Origin: Methylobacterium sp. J-076
Lineage (GTDB): Bacteria; Pseudomonadota; Alphaproteobacteria; Rhizobiales; Beijerinckiaceae
DNA length: 64,000 nt
Assembly: GCF_022829405.1 (NCBI RefSeq)
Contig: NZ_JAKSXW010000146.1
Location: forward strand, 92,895 to 156,894
Direction: 5' to 3'
This document shows, in pieces, positions 33,910-43,180 of the stretch. Position 1 is the stretch's first letter; every line of letters begins with the position of its first letter. Below the pieces are notes generated by a model. It did not search any database. It was not told where the DNA came from and saw only the letters and a program-made list of their open reading frames with translations. The translations under genes and the position numbers were made by a program.

Positions 33910-34905
33910 ATGGCGCAGATGGACACGGGGGGGCCGGTCGGTCCCCGCGGCGGCGAACGACGCTACGTCGTCATCGCCCCGAGCCGCGACGAGGCGGGAA
34001 CCCTGAGGACCACCCTCGACAGCCTGCTGCGGCAGACGATTCCCCCCGCCAAGCTGGTCTTCGTCGATGACGGCTCCACCGACGAGACGCAGGCGATCCT
34101 GGAGAGCTACCGGGGGCGCATGCCCTACCTCGAGGTCATCACGCGGGTGGACCGCGGGGTCCGCAAGGTCGGGCCGGGGGTGATCGAGGCGTTCAACGAG
34201 GGGCTGGCCTCGGTGGACCTCTCGGAGTTCGAGTTCCTCTGCAAGCTCGACATGGATCTCGACCTGCCGGACGGCTACTTCGAGGGGCTGATCCGGCACA
34301 TGGATGCCGACCCGGTCCTGGCGACCTGCAGCGGCAAGCCGTATTTCCGCGAGGGCGGCACGGGCCAGCTCGTGAGCGAGCACATCGCCGACGAGTTCGC
34401 GGTGGGGATGACGAAGTTCTACCGGGTCTCGGCGTGGCGGACGATCGGCGGCTTCCCGATCTCCATCGGCTGGGACGGGATCGACTGCCATCTCTGTCGG
34501 ATGCACGGCCTGCGGGCGACGAGCTTCCCCGACCCCGATCTGCAGTTCATCCACCTGCGGCCCATGGGCTCCAGCCACATCAGCCTGTGGCACGGGCGCA
34601 AGCGCCATGGCCTGGGCGCCTGGGTGATGGGGACGCCGCCCCTCTTCATGCTGGCGGCGACGGTGTACCGGCTCAACAAGCGCCCGCGCGTCGTCGGCGC
34701 CGTGGCGATGCTGCTCGGCTATCTCCAGGCGTGGCGCGGCGGCGTGAAGCGCTACGACGTGCCCGGCTACCTCGCCTTCGTGCGCTCCTATCAGCACCTC
34801 GCCCTCGCGATGGGCCGGGGGCGCGCGGCGGAGCACATGCGCCTTCGGGCCGTCCGGCGGCGGGGCGGGCCGTCCATCGGCGGGGCCGTGCATGGCACCC
34901 GTTGA
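33910..34905 (+). CDS. Family 2 glycosyltransferase
   Basis: Inverting glycosyltransferase of 331 residues. The GT-A fold starts at about residue 19 (YVVIAPSRDEAGTLRTTLDSLLRQT), with the nucleotide-binding DDGSTD at 53-58 and an acidic metal motif LDMDLDLPDGYF at 114-124. A hydrophobic segment near residues 240-285 may touch the membrane. The ATG at 33910 has GGAGAGG upstream. It is first gene of a six-gene operon and overlaps the GH10 gene by 14 bases. It probably builds the repeat unit of the exopolysaccharide. Confidence 0.9.
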   Translation: MAQMDTGGPVGPRGGERRYVVIAPSRDEAGTLRTTLDSLLRQTIPPAKLVFVDDGSTDETQAILESYRGRMPYLEVITRVDRGVRKVGPGVIEAFNEGLASVDLSEFEFLCKLDMDLDLPDGYFEGLIRHMDADPVLATCSGKPYFREGGTGQLVSEHIADEFAVGMTKFYRVSAWRTIGGFPISIGWDGIDCHLCRMHGLRATSFPDPDLQFIHLRPMGSSHISLWHGRKRHGLGAWVMGTPPLFMLAATVYRLNKRPRVVGAVAMLLGYLQAWRGGVKRYDVPGYLAFVRSYQHLALAMGRGRAAEHMRLRAVRRRGGPSIGGAVHGTR

Positions 34906-36022
34906 CCGGCGGGCCGTTCTGGCGGGCGCCGTCGCCGCGACGCTGGCGCCCCGGCCCGCTCCGGCGGCGGGCGCCTGCCCCGCCGCCCCGGTGCGCCCGA
35001 GCCTCGCGACCCTGGCGTCGCAGCGGGGCATCCTGTTCGGCATGGGCCTGACCGCCTCGGCGTTGCAGCAGCTGCCGCGCCTGAGGGCGGTGGCGCTCGC
35101 CGAATCCGGGATGCTCGTCCCCGGCATCGAGCTGAAATGGGCCCAGGTCGAGCCGCAGCCCGGCCGGTTCGACTTCGCCCCCGCCGACCGGATCCTCGAC
35201 GAGGCGCGGCAGGCCGGCCTGAAGGCGCGGGGCCACGCCCTGCTCTGGCACGAGGCGCTGCCCGCCGAGGTGGCACAGACCCGCTCGCCCGCCGCCATGG
35301 CGGCCCTCGTCCGGACGCATATCCGCACCGTCTGCGCCCGCTATGCGGGGCTGCTCCATTCCTGGGACGTGGTGAACGAGGCCATCGAGCCCGGCCCCGA
35401 CAGGCCGCAGGGCCTGCGCCGCACCCCGTTCTTCGAGGCCCTGGGCGAGGGCTACATCGACCGGGCCTTCGCCCTCGCCGCCGAGGCCGACGCGTCGGCG
35501 ATCCTCACCCTCAACGAGTACGACCTCGAACTCGACACGCCCTGGCATGCGAGCCGCCGGGCCGCGATGCTCGAACTCCTGAACCGCCTCGTCCGCCGGA
35601 ATGTCCCGGTCCGGGCGCTCGGCATCCAGGGGCACCTCGCCCCCGGCCGGCCCGGCGTGCTGAAGCCGGAGATCTTCGCCGCCTTCCTGCGCGACGTGGC
35701 GAGCCTCGGGCTCACCATCTTCATCACCGAGTTCGACGTGGTGGACCGCGACCTGCCGGCCCCGGTCCCGCAGCGCGACGCCGCCGCCGCCCAGGCCGCC
35801 CGGGACTACCTCGCCGTCGCGCTCGCGGAGCCCGCCGTGACGGCCCTCGTCACCTGGGGCGTGAGCGACGCCGACAACTGGGTGGACGGCAACGACCAGT
35901 TCCGGCGGCGCGACGGCCTGCCGGCCCGGCCGAACCCCTACGACGACGCCTACTGCCCGAAGCCCCTGCGCGGGGCCATCGCCGACGCCCTGCGCGCGGC
36001 GCCCGACCGGAGGGTGCGGTGA
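34892..36022 (+). CDS. GH10 endo-beta-1,4-glycanase (xylanase family)
   Basis: Glycoside hydrolase family 10 protein of 376 residues. The N-terminus has a twin-arginine-like export signal (DRRAVLAGAVAATLAP, ending PAAG). Catalytic residues are in place: acid/base Glu163 in WDVVNEAI and nucleophile Glu280 in ITEFDV, with GHALLWHEALP and TWGVSDADNW as supporting family motifs. The family cuts beta-1,4-xylan. Encoded within a biosynthetic operon, it more likely trims or releases the cell's own polymer than digests plant xylan. That is inference. It overlaps the preceding gene by 14 bases and the next by one. Confidence 0.92.
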   Translation: MAPVDRRAVLAGAVAATLAPRPAPAAGACPAAPVRPSLATLASQRGILFGMGLTASALQQLPRLRAVALAESGMLVPGIELKWAQVEPQPGRFDFAPADRILDEARQAGLKARGHALLWHEALPAEVAQTRSPAAMAALVRTHIRTVCARYAGLLHSWDVVNEAIEPGPDRPQGLRRTPFFEALGEGYIDRAFALAAEADASAILTLNEYDLELDTPWHASRRAAMLELLNRLVRRNVPVRALGIQGHLAPGRPGVLKPEIFAAFLRDVASLGLTIFITEFDVVDRDLPAPVPQRDAAAAQAARDYLAVALAEPAVTALVTWGVSDADNWVDGNDQFRRRDGLPARPNPYDDAYCPKPLRGAIADALRAAPDRRVR

Positions 36023-36816
36023 TGGACGTGCGCGGGCCGGAGGGTGCCCTGGCCAGGGCCGGGGCGCGGGTGGGGCGTGTGACCGGGCGGGCGCTGGCCC
36101 GGCGGCTGGGGCGCCGGCCCGCCCGGTTGCCGGAGGGCTTTCCGCCCACCGTCTCCTTCACCTTCGACGACTTTCCCGAATCCGCCTTCGCCAACGCCCT
36201 GCCGGTCCTGCGGCGGGCGAACGCCCCGGCGACGTGGTACGTCTCCTGCGGTCTCCTGGGCGCACAGAGCCCGGTCGGCGTGATCGCCGGGCCCGAGCGG
36301 GTCGTGGCGCTGCACGAGGCCGGGCACGAGATCGGCGACCACACCTTCGGCCATCTCGACGCCCGGGCCGTCTCGGCCGCGCGGTACGGTTCCGACCTCG
36401 CCGCCAACCAGGACTCCCTCGCCCGCCTCGTGCCGGGCCTGCGCCCGGCCTCCTTCGCCTATCCCTACGGGCAGGTGACCCTCGGCGCGAAGCGGGCCGC
36501 CAGCGCCCGCATCCCGGCCTGCCGGGGCACCGAGGCGGGCATCGCTCGCGGCACCTTCGACCTCGCCATGCTGCCCGCCACCGCCCTCTACGACCGCGCG
36601 ATGACCCGAGCGGGCGTCGAGGCCCTGGTCGCCGACGTCGCCCGGCGCGGCGGCTGGCTGATCTTCTACACCCACGATGTCGCCCCCTCGCCCTCGCCCT
36701 GGGGCTGCTCGCCGTCCCTGTTCGAGGCGAGCGTCGCCGCCGCCCTCGCCGCGGGCCTGCGGCTGGCGACGGTGGCCGCGGTGTCCGGCGAGATCCGAGG
36801 GAGGGCATCCGCATGA
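36022..36816 (+). CDS. Polysaccharide deacetylase (NodB-like, CE4)
   Basis: Deacetylase of 264 residues. The NodB domain has motif 1 SFTFDDF with Asp49-Asp50, motif 2 GHEIGDHTFGH with the two metal His, motif 3 FAYPYGQV, and FYTHDV with the late His. No signal peptide is obvious, so it may act on a precursor in the cytoplasm or be held at the membrane by its basic N-terminus. It would remove N- or O-acetyl groups from the glycan. Start and stop overlap its neighbours (TGATG, ATGA). Confidence 0.9.
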   Translation: MDVRGPEGALARAGARVGRVTGRALARRLGRRPARLPEGFPPTVSFTFDDFPESAFANALPVLRRANAPATWYVSCGLLGAQSPVGVIAGPERVVALHEAGHEIGDHTFGHLDARAVSAARYGSDLAANQDSLARLVPGLRPASFAYPYGQVTLGAKRAASARIPACRGTEAGIARGTFDLAMLPATALYDRAMTRAGVEALVADVARRGGWLIFYTHDVAPSPSPWGCSPSLFEASVAAALAAGLRLATVAAVSGEIRGRASA

Positions 36817-37754
36817 GCGCGCCGGGTCGGACGACCGTCAGCGTCGTGATCTGCACCTACGAGCGGCCGGAGATGCTGGCCCGCGCCATCCGCACGGCCC
36901 GGGTGCAGGACCTGCCCCCCGGCGTCGAGGCCGAGATCGCCATCGTGGACAACGCCCCCGGCGGCAGCGCCCGGGAGACGGTGGAGGCCATCGCGCGGGA
37001 GCCCGGCATGGTGGTGCGCTACCTCGCCCATCCGGTGCCCAACATCAGCCACGCGCGCAATCGCGGAGTCGCGGGGACGGCGGGCGACCTCGTCGTCTTC
37101 CTCGACGACGACGAATGGTGCGAGCCGGGCTGGCTCGCCGCCCTGGTCGAGACGGCGCGCGCCACGGGGGCCGACGTGGTGTTCGGCGCGGTCGTCCCCG
37201 ACTTCGTGGACGGGCCGCCGGCCTGGGATCCGATCGGGCGTCCGCACCAGCGCCTCCTCGCCGCGCCGACCGGCACGGCGATGGGGATCAGGCACGATTC
37301 CGCGGCCAGCGGGCGCTGGATCGGCACCGGCAATTCGCTCCTGCGCCGGGCGACCTGCCTCGCCGAGGACGCACCGTTCGACCCGGCCCTCGGCCGGTCG
37401 GGCGGCGAGGATTACGACCTGTTCGTGCGCCTCTCCCGCCGGGGGCGCCGGATGGTCTGGTGCGCCGAGGCCGTCGTCCACGAGGTCGTGCCGGCGGATC
37501 GGGCGAGCTTCGCCTACATGCTCCGGCGCAACTGGCGCGGGGGCCAGCAATGGGCGGTGATCGCCGTCCGGCAGGCGAAGCGGCCCGCCGTCACCGCCCT
37601 CTCCGTCACCCTCCGGGCCCTGGCGCAGCTCGGGCTCGTGACGCTCCAGCGCCTCGTCGCCCGCGACCCCGCGATCCTGGCGCGACGCCGGCTGAAGGTC
37701 GCCCAGGTCGCGGGCAAGCTGTTCTGGTGGACCATGCCGCGGGGGCATCGATGA
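36813..37754 (+). CDS. Family 2 glycosyltransferase
   Basis: GT-A glycosyltransferase of 313 residues beginning VSVVICTYERPEML. The metal-binding acidic run is DDDE at 98-101 in VFLDDDEW, and GGEDYDLFVRLSRRG later corresponds to the family's catalytic ED motif. It has a basic C-terminus. Four-base overlaps on both sides tie it to the deacetylase and the acyltransferase-like gene. Confidence 0.92.
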   Translation: MSAPGRTTVSVVICTYERPEMLARAIRTARVQDLPPGVEAEIAIVDNAPGGSARETVEAIAREPGMVVRYLAHPVPNISHARNRGVAGTAGDLVVFLDDDEWCEPGWLAALVETARATGADVVFGAVVPDFVDGPPAWDPIGRPHQRLLAAPTGTAMGIRHDSAASGRWIGTGNSLLRRATCLAEDAPFDPALGRSGGEDYDLFVRLSRRGRRMVWCAEAVVHEVVPADRASFAYMLRRNWRGGQQWAVIAVRQAKRPAVTALSVTLRALAQLGLVTLQRLVARDPAILARRRLKVAQVAGKLFWWTMPRGHR

Positions 37755-38947
37755 CCGGCGCCCTCACCGTCACCCTGCACCGCGACGCCGCCGCGGCCTT
37801 CGCCGGGCTGAACCCCACGGCCATGGCCGGCTACGCGTTCCAGACGCAGGCCTGGCTCGGCTGTTACGCGGAGACGATCGGCCGGGCCGCGGGCGAGGAG
37901 CCCCTGCTCCTCGTGGTGGCCGAGGACGGGGTGGCGCGCATGCTCGTGCCGCTCGCCCTCTCCAAACGCGGCCTCGTCCGCACCGTCGCCTTCCTGGGCG
38001 GGCGGGTGACCGACTACAACGCGCCGCTGGCGGACCCCGCCTTCGCGGCACGGTTGGCCGGCCCCGCCATGGAGGGGCTGTGGCACGCGATCCGCGCGGC
38101 GCTGCCGCCGCACGACGTCCTGCACCTCACCCGCATGCCGGCGACCCTCGATCCTCCGGCGGGCGTCGCCGGCCCGGTCCCGAACCCCTTCGCCCGGCTG
38201 CCCGGAGCCCGGCCCGCGGGGCAGGCCCAGGGGCTCTCGCTCACCGGGAGCTACGAGACGGTCTGCGCCTCGTTCAAGACCAGCTTCAACGCCCGCCAGC
38301 GGCGCAGCTGGCGCAAGCTGCGGGACCGGGGCACCGTCGCCTTCACCGTGGCCGAGACGCCGGACGCGATGGAGCCGGTCCTGAGCGCCCTGCGGTCGAT
38401 GAAGTCGCGGCGCTGGCTGGAGACCGGAAACCCGGACGCCTTCGCCGACCCCGCCTTCCGCGCCTTCTACGACCGGATCGCCCTGGCGACCCTGCCGGAG
38501 GGCCGCGTCCACGGCGACCTGATGCGCATCGATGACGTGCCCATCGCGGCCCATCTCGGCCTCGTGCACCGCGGCCGGTTCTACTACCTGATGCTCGGCT
38601 GGGAGGCCGGGGAGTGGCGCGCCTTCGCCACCGGCCGGCTGATGCTCGACGCCATGCTGCGCTGGACCTGCGAGCAGGGCCTGACCACCTTCGATTTCAC
38701 CGTCGGCGACGAGCCCTACAAGCAGGATTGGGTCGATACCGACCTGCCCCTCTTCGCCTACGAGGCCGCCGCCTCCGCGCGGGGCTGGGCCACCCTCTCG
38801 GCTGAGGCGGCCCGGCGCGGCCTGCGCCGCCGCGCCAAGCGGATCGTTTGGCTGCGCAACGCCATCCGCCGGCTCAACGGCCGGCAGCCCCTCGCACCAC
38901 CGGCCGCCCCGCGCGAGCGCCCCACGGCCCCGGAGACCCCGCGTTGA
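37751..38947 (+). CDS. FemAB/GNAT-like acyltransferase (CelD/BcsL type)
   Basis: Protein of 398 residues with the double-GNAT layout of the CelD/BcsL and FemAB-like group found in polysaccharide loci. The N-terminal domain includes AFQTQAWLGCYAETIG. The C-terminal domain has FNARQRRSWRKL, followed by HLGLVHRGRFYYLMLGWE and FDFTVGDEPYKQDW, the most conserved part. It probably adds an acyl or aminoacyl group to the glycan. Substrate unknown. Coupled to both neighbours by four-base overlaps. Confidence 0.82.
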   Translation: MTGALTVTLHRDAAAAFAGLNPTAMAGYAFQTQAWLGCYAETIGRAAGEEPLLLVVAEDGVARMLVPLALSKRGLVRTVAFLGGRVTDYNAPLADPAFAARLAGPAMEGLWHAIRAALPPHDVLHLTRMPATLDPPAGVAGPVPNPFARLPGARPAGQAQGLSLTGSYETVCASFKTSFNARQRRSWRKLRDRGTVAFTVAETPDAMEPVLSALRSMKSRRWLETGNPDAFADPAFRAFYDRIALATLPEGRVHGDLMRIDDVPIAAHLGLVHRGRFYYLMLGWEAGEWRAFATGRLMLDAMLRWTCEQGLTTFDFTVGDEPYKQDWVDTDLPLFAYEAAASARGWATLSAEAARRGLRRRAKRIVWLRNAIRRLNGRQPLAPPAAPRERPTAPETPR

Positions 38948-39918
38948 CCCCCGTTCTCGTCCTCGGCGCCTCCGGCTTCGTCGGCCGCCGCCTCGTCGCC
39001 GCCCTCGCCGCCGAGCCGGATTTCCGGCCCATCGCCCTCGCCCGGCGGCCCTCGCCGGGGGCCGCGCCCGGCGTCGAGACCCGGCAAGCCGACGCCACCG
39101 ACCCGGCGGCCCTGGCGCAGGCCCTCCAAGGGGTCGCCATGGCGGTGAACTGCATCGCCGGGGGCGAGGATGCGATGGTCGGCGCCACGCGCCATCTCTG
39201 CGACGCCGCCCCGGCGGCGGGCGTCAGGCGCCTCGTCCATCTCAGCAGCATGGCGGTCTACGGCCCGGCCACCGGCACCGTCGATGAGACGCGGCCCATG
39301 GACCCCTCGCTCGGCGCCTACGCTCGGGCGAAGGTCGAGGGCGAGCGCATCGTGGCGGCGGCCGCGGCTGCGGGGACTGTCGAGGCGGTGATCCTGCGGC
39401 CGGGATGCGTGCACGGGGCGGGCAGCCCGCAATGGACCGAGCGGATGGGGCGCCTGCTCCGGCAGCACCGGCTCGGGGATCTCGGGGCGGCCGGCGACGG
39501 AACCTGCAACCTGACCTACGTGGACGACCTGATCGCGGCGATCGTCGCGGGCCTGCGGCGCGAGCGGGCGGCGGGCGAGGCCTACAACGTCTCGGACCCG
39601 GAGCCGCAGAGCTGGAACGCCTACCTCCTCGGCCTCGGCCGGGCGATCGGCGCCGTGCCGGTGACGCGGATCTCGCCCCGGTGGCTGAAGATCGAGACCA
39701 AGCTCATCGCCCCGGCCGTCACCGTGGCGCAGCGGGCCGCTTCGCGCCTCGGCCCGGCGATCCGTCTGCCGGCCTGCGTGCCGCCCTCCCTGGCGCGGAC
39801 CTTCGCCCAGGAGATCGTCCTCGATCACCGCCGGGCGAGCGCGGAGCTGGGGTTCCGCCGCACCCCTCCGGAGACGGCCCTGGCCGCCGCCGCGGCGTGG
39901 CTGCGCACGCGGGCGTAA
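38944..39918 (+). CDS. NAD-dependent epimerase/dehydratase (extended SDR), TTG start
   Basis: Sugar-nucleotide epimerase-like protein of 324 residues. It starts with TTG at 38944, overlapping the previous stop as TTGA. GASGFVG (8-14) is the NAD motif, Ser101-Ser102 and Tyr126-x-x-x-Lys130 form the catalytic set, and LRPGCVHG and NVSDPEPQSWN follow. It would supply or modify a sugar nucleotide for the exopolysaccharide. The precise reaction cannot be told. It is last gene of the operon; the GMC oxidoreductase gene faces it 45 bases away. Confidence 0.88.
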   Translation: MTPVLVLGASGFVGRRLVAALAAEPDFRPIALARRPSPGAAPGVETRQADATDPAALAQALQGVAMAVNCIAGGEDAMVGATRHLCDAAPAAGVRRLVHLSSMAVYGPATGTVDETRPMDPSLGAYARAKVEGERIVAAAAAAGTVEAVILRPGCVHGAGSPQWTERMGRLLRQHRLGDLGAAGDGTCNLTYVDDLIAAIVAGLRRERAAGEAYNVSDPEPQSWNAYLLGLGRAIGAVPVTRISPRWLKIETKLIAPAVTVAQRAASRLGPAIRLPACVPPSLARTFAQEIVLDHRRASAELGFRRTPPETALAAAAAWLRTRA

Positions 39919-39963
39919 GGCGGGCGGAAGGCGGGCGGCCCTGGCGGCGAAGGCCCGGGCGGC

Positions 39964-41691
39964 TCAGGCCGCGTCCCGCTGGCCGAGGCCTGCGGTGTCG
40001 AGGTGTGGCCGCGCGGCGAAAGTCCGCTTCAGGGTCTCGGCGAGGCCGAGCGCCATGGCGACCACCGTCAGGGTCGGGTTCGCCTGGCTCGACGTCGGGA
40101 AGACCGACGCCCCGGCGATGTGGAGGTTCGCCACCCCATGCACCCGGCCCTGCGGGTCCACGACGCCGCCCGTCGGGTTCGCGCTCATCCGCGTGGTGCC
40201 GATGTGGTGGCCGCCATAGGCGCCGTCACGGAGCATGTGGTGGGCGACCGCATCCCGATCGTAGGTGAGGCGGCCCCGGCCCCAGCGCCGGAGATCCCCC
40301 GCGAACAGGTCGAGGGCGACTTCCGCCGTGCGAATGTCCGTCGGCGAGTGGCGCCACGCGATGGCGAGGCGCGGCATGCCGAACGCGTCGGTCTCGCCGC
40401 CGAGGGTGACGCGGCTGTCGCGGTTGGGGACCTGCTCGCCGTGGAAGTCCAGGCTGAAGCGGTTGTCCCGGGTCGGCACGATCACCGACGGGAACTTGCG
40501 GGCGGCGAGCGTCCGGTAGCGCAGCCAGCGCCACAGGAACGCCGAGGTCGCCAGCGGGTCGCGCGCCACGTTGAGGGCGTGGCGCAGCCACATCCCCTCC
40601 CCGCCGCGGTTCTGGAGGCGCTTGCCGTGCTCGTGCCCGACGAAGGGCTTGGCGAGGTAGAGCGCCGAGAGCGGCCCGCTGCCGTGGCTCGGGTCCGGAA
40701 TCGCCGGGAAGTGCAGCCGCATCAGCGCGTTGGCGAGCCCGTGCTCGGCCTGCGCCTCCGGCGTCAGGGCGAGGCGGCGCCGGCAATAGGTCCCGTCGTC
40801 GGCCTGCTCGTAGCCGGCATTCACGTCGCCCGCGTCCACATCGAGCCGCAGGTCGCCGATCGTCCCGGCGATGTGGCACATGTAGAACCGCCCGACGAGG
40901 CCCGACTGGTTCCCCAGCCCGGCGGCGTGCCTGTCCCGCGAGGCGAGCAGGAGCCGCGGGATCTCCAGGCCGCCGGTGGCCAGGACGACCTGTTGCGCGG
41001 CGACGGTGAACCGCCGGCCGTCGAGGCCCCGCACCACGAGGCTCTTCACCCGCGCCCCGTCCCCCTCCGTCAGCAGTTCGGTGACGTTCGCCCCGAGGAT
41101 CACGTCCACGTTGCGGCTGGCTTCGAGGCGGTGGCGGTAGCGCGCCCCGAAGTTCGTGGGGCAGGAGAACCGCTCCACGGGGTCGGTGTCGAAATGGCGC
41201 GAGGTGAAGGAGCGGATCAGCGGACGCATCCCACCGGGCTTGACGGCGGCGCCGGAGAAGACGAACTCGCCCGCCTCGCACAGCTCCATGGCGGCGGGGT
41301 AGTGCCGCGCCACGTCCTCGTAGGAGATCGGCCAGCCGCTGTCGGCGATCCAGGGCCGCCGGTCGAAGTCGATCGGGTCGTAGGGCAGGCAGCGTCCGCT
41401 CCACACGGTGGTCGTGCCGCCGAAGCGGCGCTCCCGGTAGCGGTCGGGCGGACTGTGCAGGTCGGGCGTGTCCACCGTGCCGGCATAGAGCGATTGCGCC
41501 GCCGGCAGCTTCTCCGCCTCCCCGCCTTCGAGGAGCAGGACCCGCAGGCCCGTGCCGGCGAATTGCAGGGCGAGGGTGATGCCGGCTGCGCCCGCGCCGA
41601 CGATGCACAGGTCCGCGACCAGTTCATGCCCCTCATCGATCGTGGCGGCGTGCCTGATCAAAACCATCCCCTCGGGCGCACGAAGCATCAC
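39964..41691 (-). CDS. GMC-family FAD oxidoreductase
   Basis: Flavoprotein of 575 residues. The FAD-binding motif is at the N-terminus (LCIVGAGAAGITLALQFAG, with the Glu of LLLEGG). The C-terminal catalytic part has GGHHIGTTRMSANP with the catalytic His and NLHIAGASVFPTSSQANPTLTVVA. It would oxidise an alcohol group, perhaps of a sugar. No signal peptide. The start may be 41691 or the Met at 41667. It is convergent with the polysaccharide operon, so a role in that glycan is plausible but not shown. Confidence 0.88.
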   Translation of the reverse strand: MMLRAPEGMVLIRHAATIDEGHELVADLCIVGAGAAGITLALQFAGTGLRVLLLEGGEAEKLPAAQSLYAGTVDTPDLHSPPDRYRERRFGGTTTVWSGRCLPYDPIDFDRRPWIADSGWPISYEDVARHYPAAMELCEAGEFVFSGAAVKPGGMRPLIRSFTSRHFDTDPVERFSCPTNFGARYRHRLEASRNVDVILGANVTELLTEGDGARVKSLVVRGLDGRRFTVAAQQVVLATGGLEIPRLLLASRDRHAAGLGNQSGLVGRFYMCHIAGTIGDLRLDVDAGDVNAGYEQADDGTYCRRRLALTPEAQAEHGLANALMRLHFPAIPDPSHGSGPLSALYLAKPFVGHEHGKRLQNRGGEGMWLRHALNVARDPLATSAFLWRWLRYRTLAARKFPSVIVPTRDNRFSLDFHGEQVPNRDSRVTLGGETDAFGMPRLAIAWRHSPTDIRTAEVALDLFAGDLRRWGRGRLTYDRDAVAHHMLRDGAYGGHHIGTTRMSANPTGGVVDPQGRVHGVANLHIAGASVFPTSSQANPTLTVVAMALGLAETLKRTFAARPHLDTAGLGQRDAA

Positions 41692-42016
41692 TGCTTCATT
41701 CAGTAATCTGATGCCGATTCCTAGACTATTCGAAAACCTCGTTCAACGGGGAATACAAATTTCCTGTGATTTGCACGGTATCAGTAAGAAGTACTGTGAT
41801 TCGGCCGTTGGTGAGAGCGGCTGCCGTGGCTCGGAAGCCTGTCTCCGCAGTCCGGTGAAGCCGGCGACCGGCCCGAAGGGGCGATCAGCTCTGAGACGGA
41901 GCCCGTTCGGACCCTCAACACCCGCCCGCATCCCCGCGGGCATAGCGAATCGATCCAGGGCAGCGCCGGGCTGCCCTGGATGACGTGGCTTCACCCGTGA
42001 CGGCGGTGGCGCCGGA
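41692..42016. other. Gap upstream of the GMC gene
   Basis: About 325 bases. The left part (41692-41810) is clearly AT-richer than the rest of the window, probably the promoter of the GMC gene reading left. It contains CAGTA-AGAAG-TACTG (41789-41803), a short inverted repeat. The right part is GC-rich, follows the end of the acyl-CoA dehydrogenase and holds no gene I can support. Confidence 0.4.
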
Positions 42017-43180
42017 TCAGAACGAGCGCGGCAGGCCGAGGATGTGCTCGGCCACGTAGGAGAGGATCAGGTTCGTGGAGATCGGCGCCACCTGATACAG
42101 GCGCGTCTCGCGGAACTTGCGCTCGACGTCGTATTCGGCGGCGAAGCCGAAGCCGCCGTGGAACTGGATGCAGGCGTTGGCCGCCTCCCAGGATGCCTTG
42201 GCCGCCAGGTACTTCGCCATGTTGGCCTGGGCGCCGCAGGGCTCCCCCGCATCGTAGAGGCGGCACGCCTCGTACCGCATGAGGTTGGCCGCCTCGATCT
42301 CGATGAAGCTCTCGGCGATGGGGAACTGCACGCCTTGGTTCTGGCCGATGGGGCGGCCGAACACCGTGCGCTCCTTGGTGTAGGCGGTCACGCGGTCGAT
42401 GAACCAGTAGCCGTCGCCGATGCACTCGGCGGCGATCAGGGCGCGCTCGGCGTTCAGCCCGGTCAGGATGTACTTGAACCCCTGCCCTTCCTCGCCGATC
42501 AGGTTCTCGGCGGGGATCTCCAGGTCGTCGAAGAACAGCTCGTTGGTCTCGTGGTTCACCATGTTGAGGATCGGGCGGACGGTCATGCCCTTCTTCACCG
42601 CCTCGTGCAGGTCCACGATGAAGATGGACATGCCCTCGGATTTCTTCTTCACCTGATCGAGGGGCGTGGTCCGGGCGAGGAGGATCATCAGGTCGGAATG
42701 CTGGACCCGTGAGATCCAGACCTTCTGGCCGTTGATGACGTAGCGGTCGCCCTTGCGCACCGCCGTGGTCTTGATCTTCGTGGTGTCCGTGCCCGCGGTC
42801 GGCTCGGTGACGCCCATGGATTGCAGGCGCAACTCGCCGGCCGCGATCCGCGGCAGGTAGGCCTTGCGCTGCGCCTCGGAGCCGTGCCGCACCAGGGTGT
42901 TCATGTTGTACATCTGCCCGTGGCAGGCGCCGGAATTGCCCCCCGAGCGGTTGATCTCCTCCATGATGACGGAGGCCTCCGTCAGGCCGAGGCCGGAGCC
43001 ACCATAGGACTCCGGGATGAGCGCCGCCATCCAGCCCGCCTTGGTCAGGGCGTCCACGAACTCTTCCGGATAGCCGCGCTTCTCGTCGATCCGGCGGTGG
43101 TACTCCGCGGGGAAGTCGGCGCAGAGCGCCCGCACCGCCTCGCGGATCTCGCCATGGCTGCCGTGATCGATCGTCTGCAT
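42017..43180 (-). CDS. Acyl-CoA dehydrogenase
   Basis: Flavin dehydrogenase of 387 residues. The N-terminal helical domain is followed by the FAD-binding loop (MGVTEPTAGTDTTKIKT, then GQKVWIS) and the C-terminal domain with RTVFGRPIGQNQGVQFPIAE and HGGFGFAAEYDVERKFRE. The site that carries the catalytic Glu in medium-chain enzymes (YEGT) reads APIST here, so the base must come from elsewhere, as in the isovaleryl- and long-chain-type enzymes. AGGAG precedes the ATG at 43180. Substrate unknown. The solute-binding protein gene lies upstream on the same strand, 174 bases away. Confidence 0.9.
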   Translation of the reverse strand: MQTIDHGSHGEIREAVRALCADFPAEYHRRIDEKRGYPEEFVDALTKAGWMAALIPESYGGSGLGLTEASVIMEEINRSGGNSGACHGQMYNMNTLVRHGSEAQRKAYLPRIAAGELRLQSMGVTEPTAGTDTTKIKTTAVRKGDRYVINGQKVWISRVQHSDLMILLARTTPLDQVKKKSEGMSIFIVDLHEAVKKGMTVRPILNMVNHETNELFFDDLEIPAENLIGEEGQGFKYILTGLNAERALIAAECIGDGYWFIDRVTAYTKERTVFGRPIGQNQGVQFPIAESFIEIEAANLMRYEACRLYDAGEPCGAQANMAKYLAAKASWEAANACIQFHGGFGFAAEYDVERKFRETRLYQVAPISTNLILSYVAEHILGLPRSF

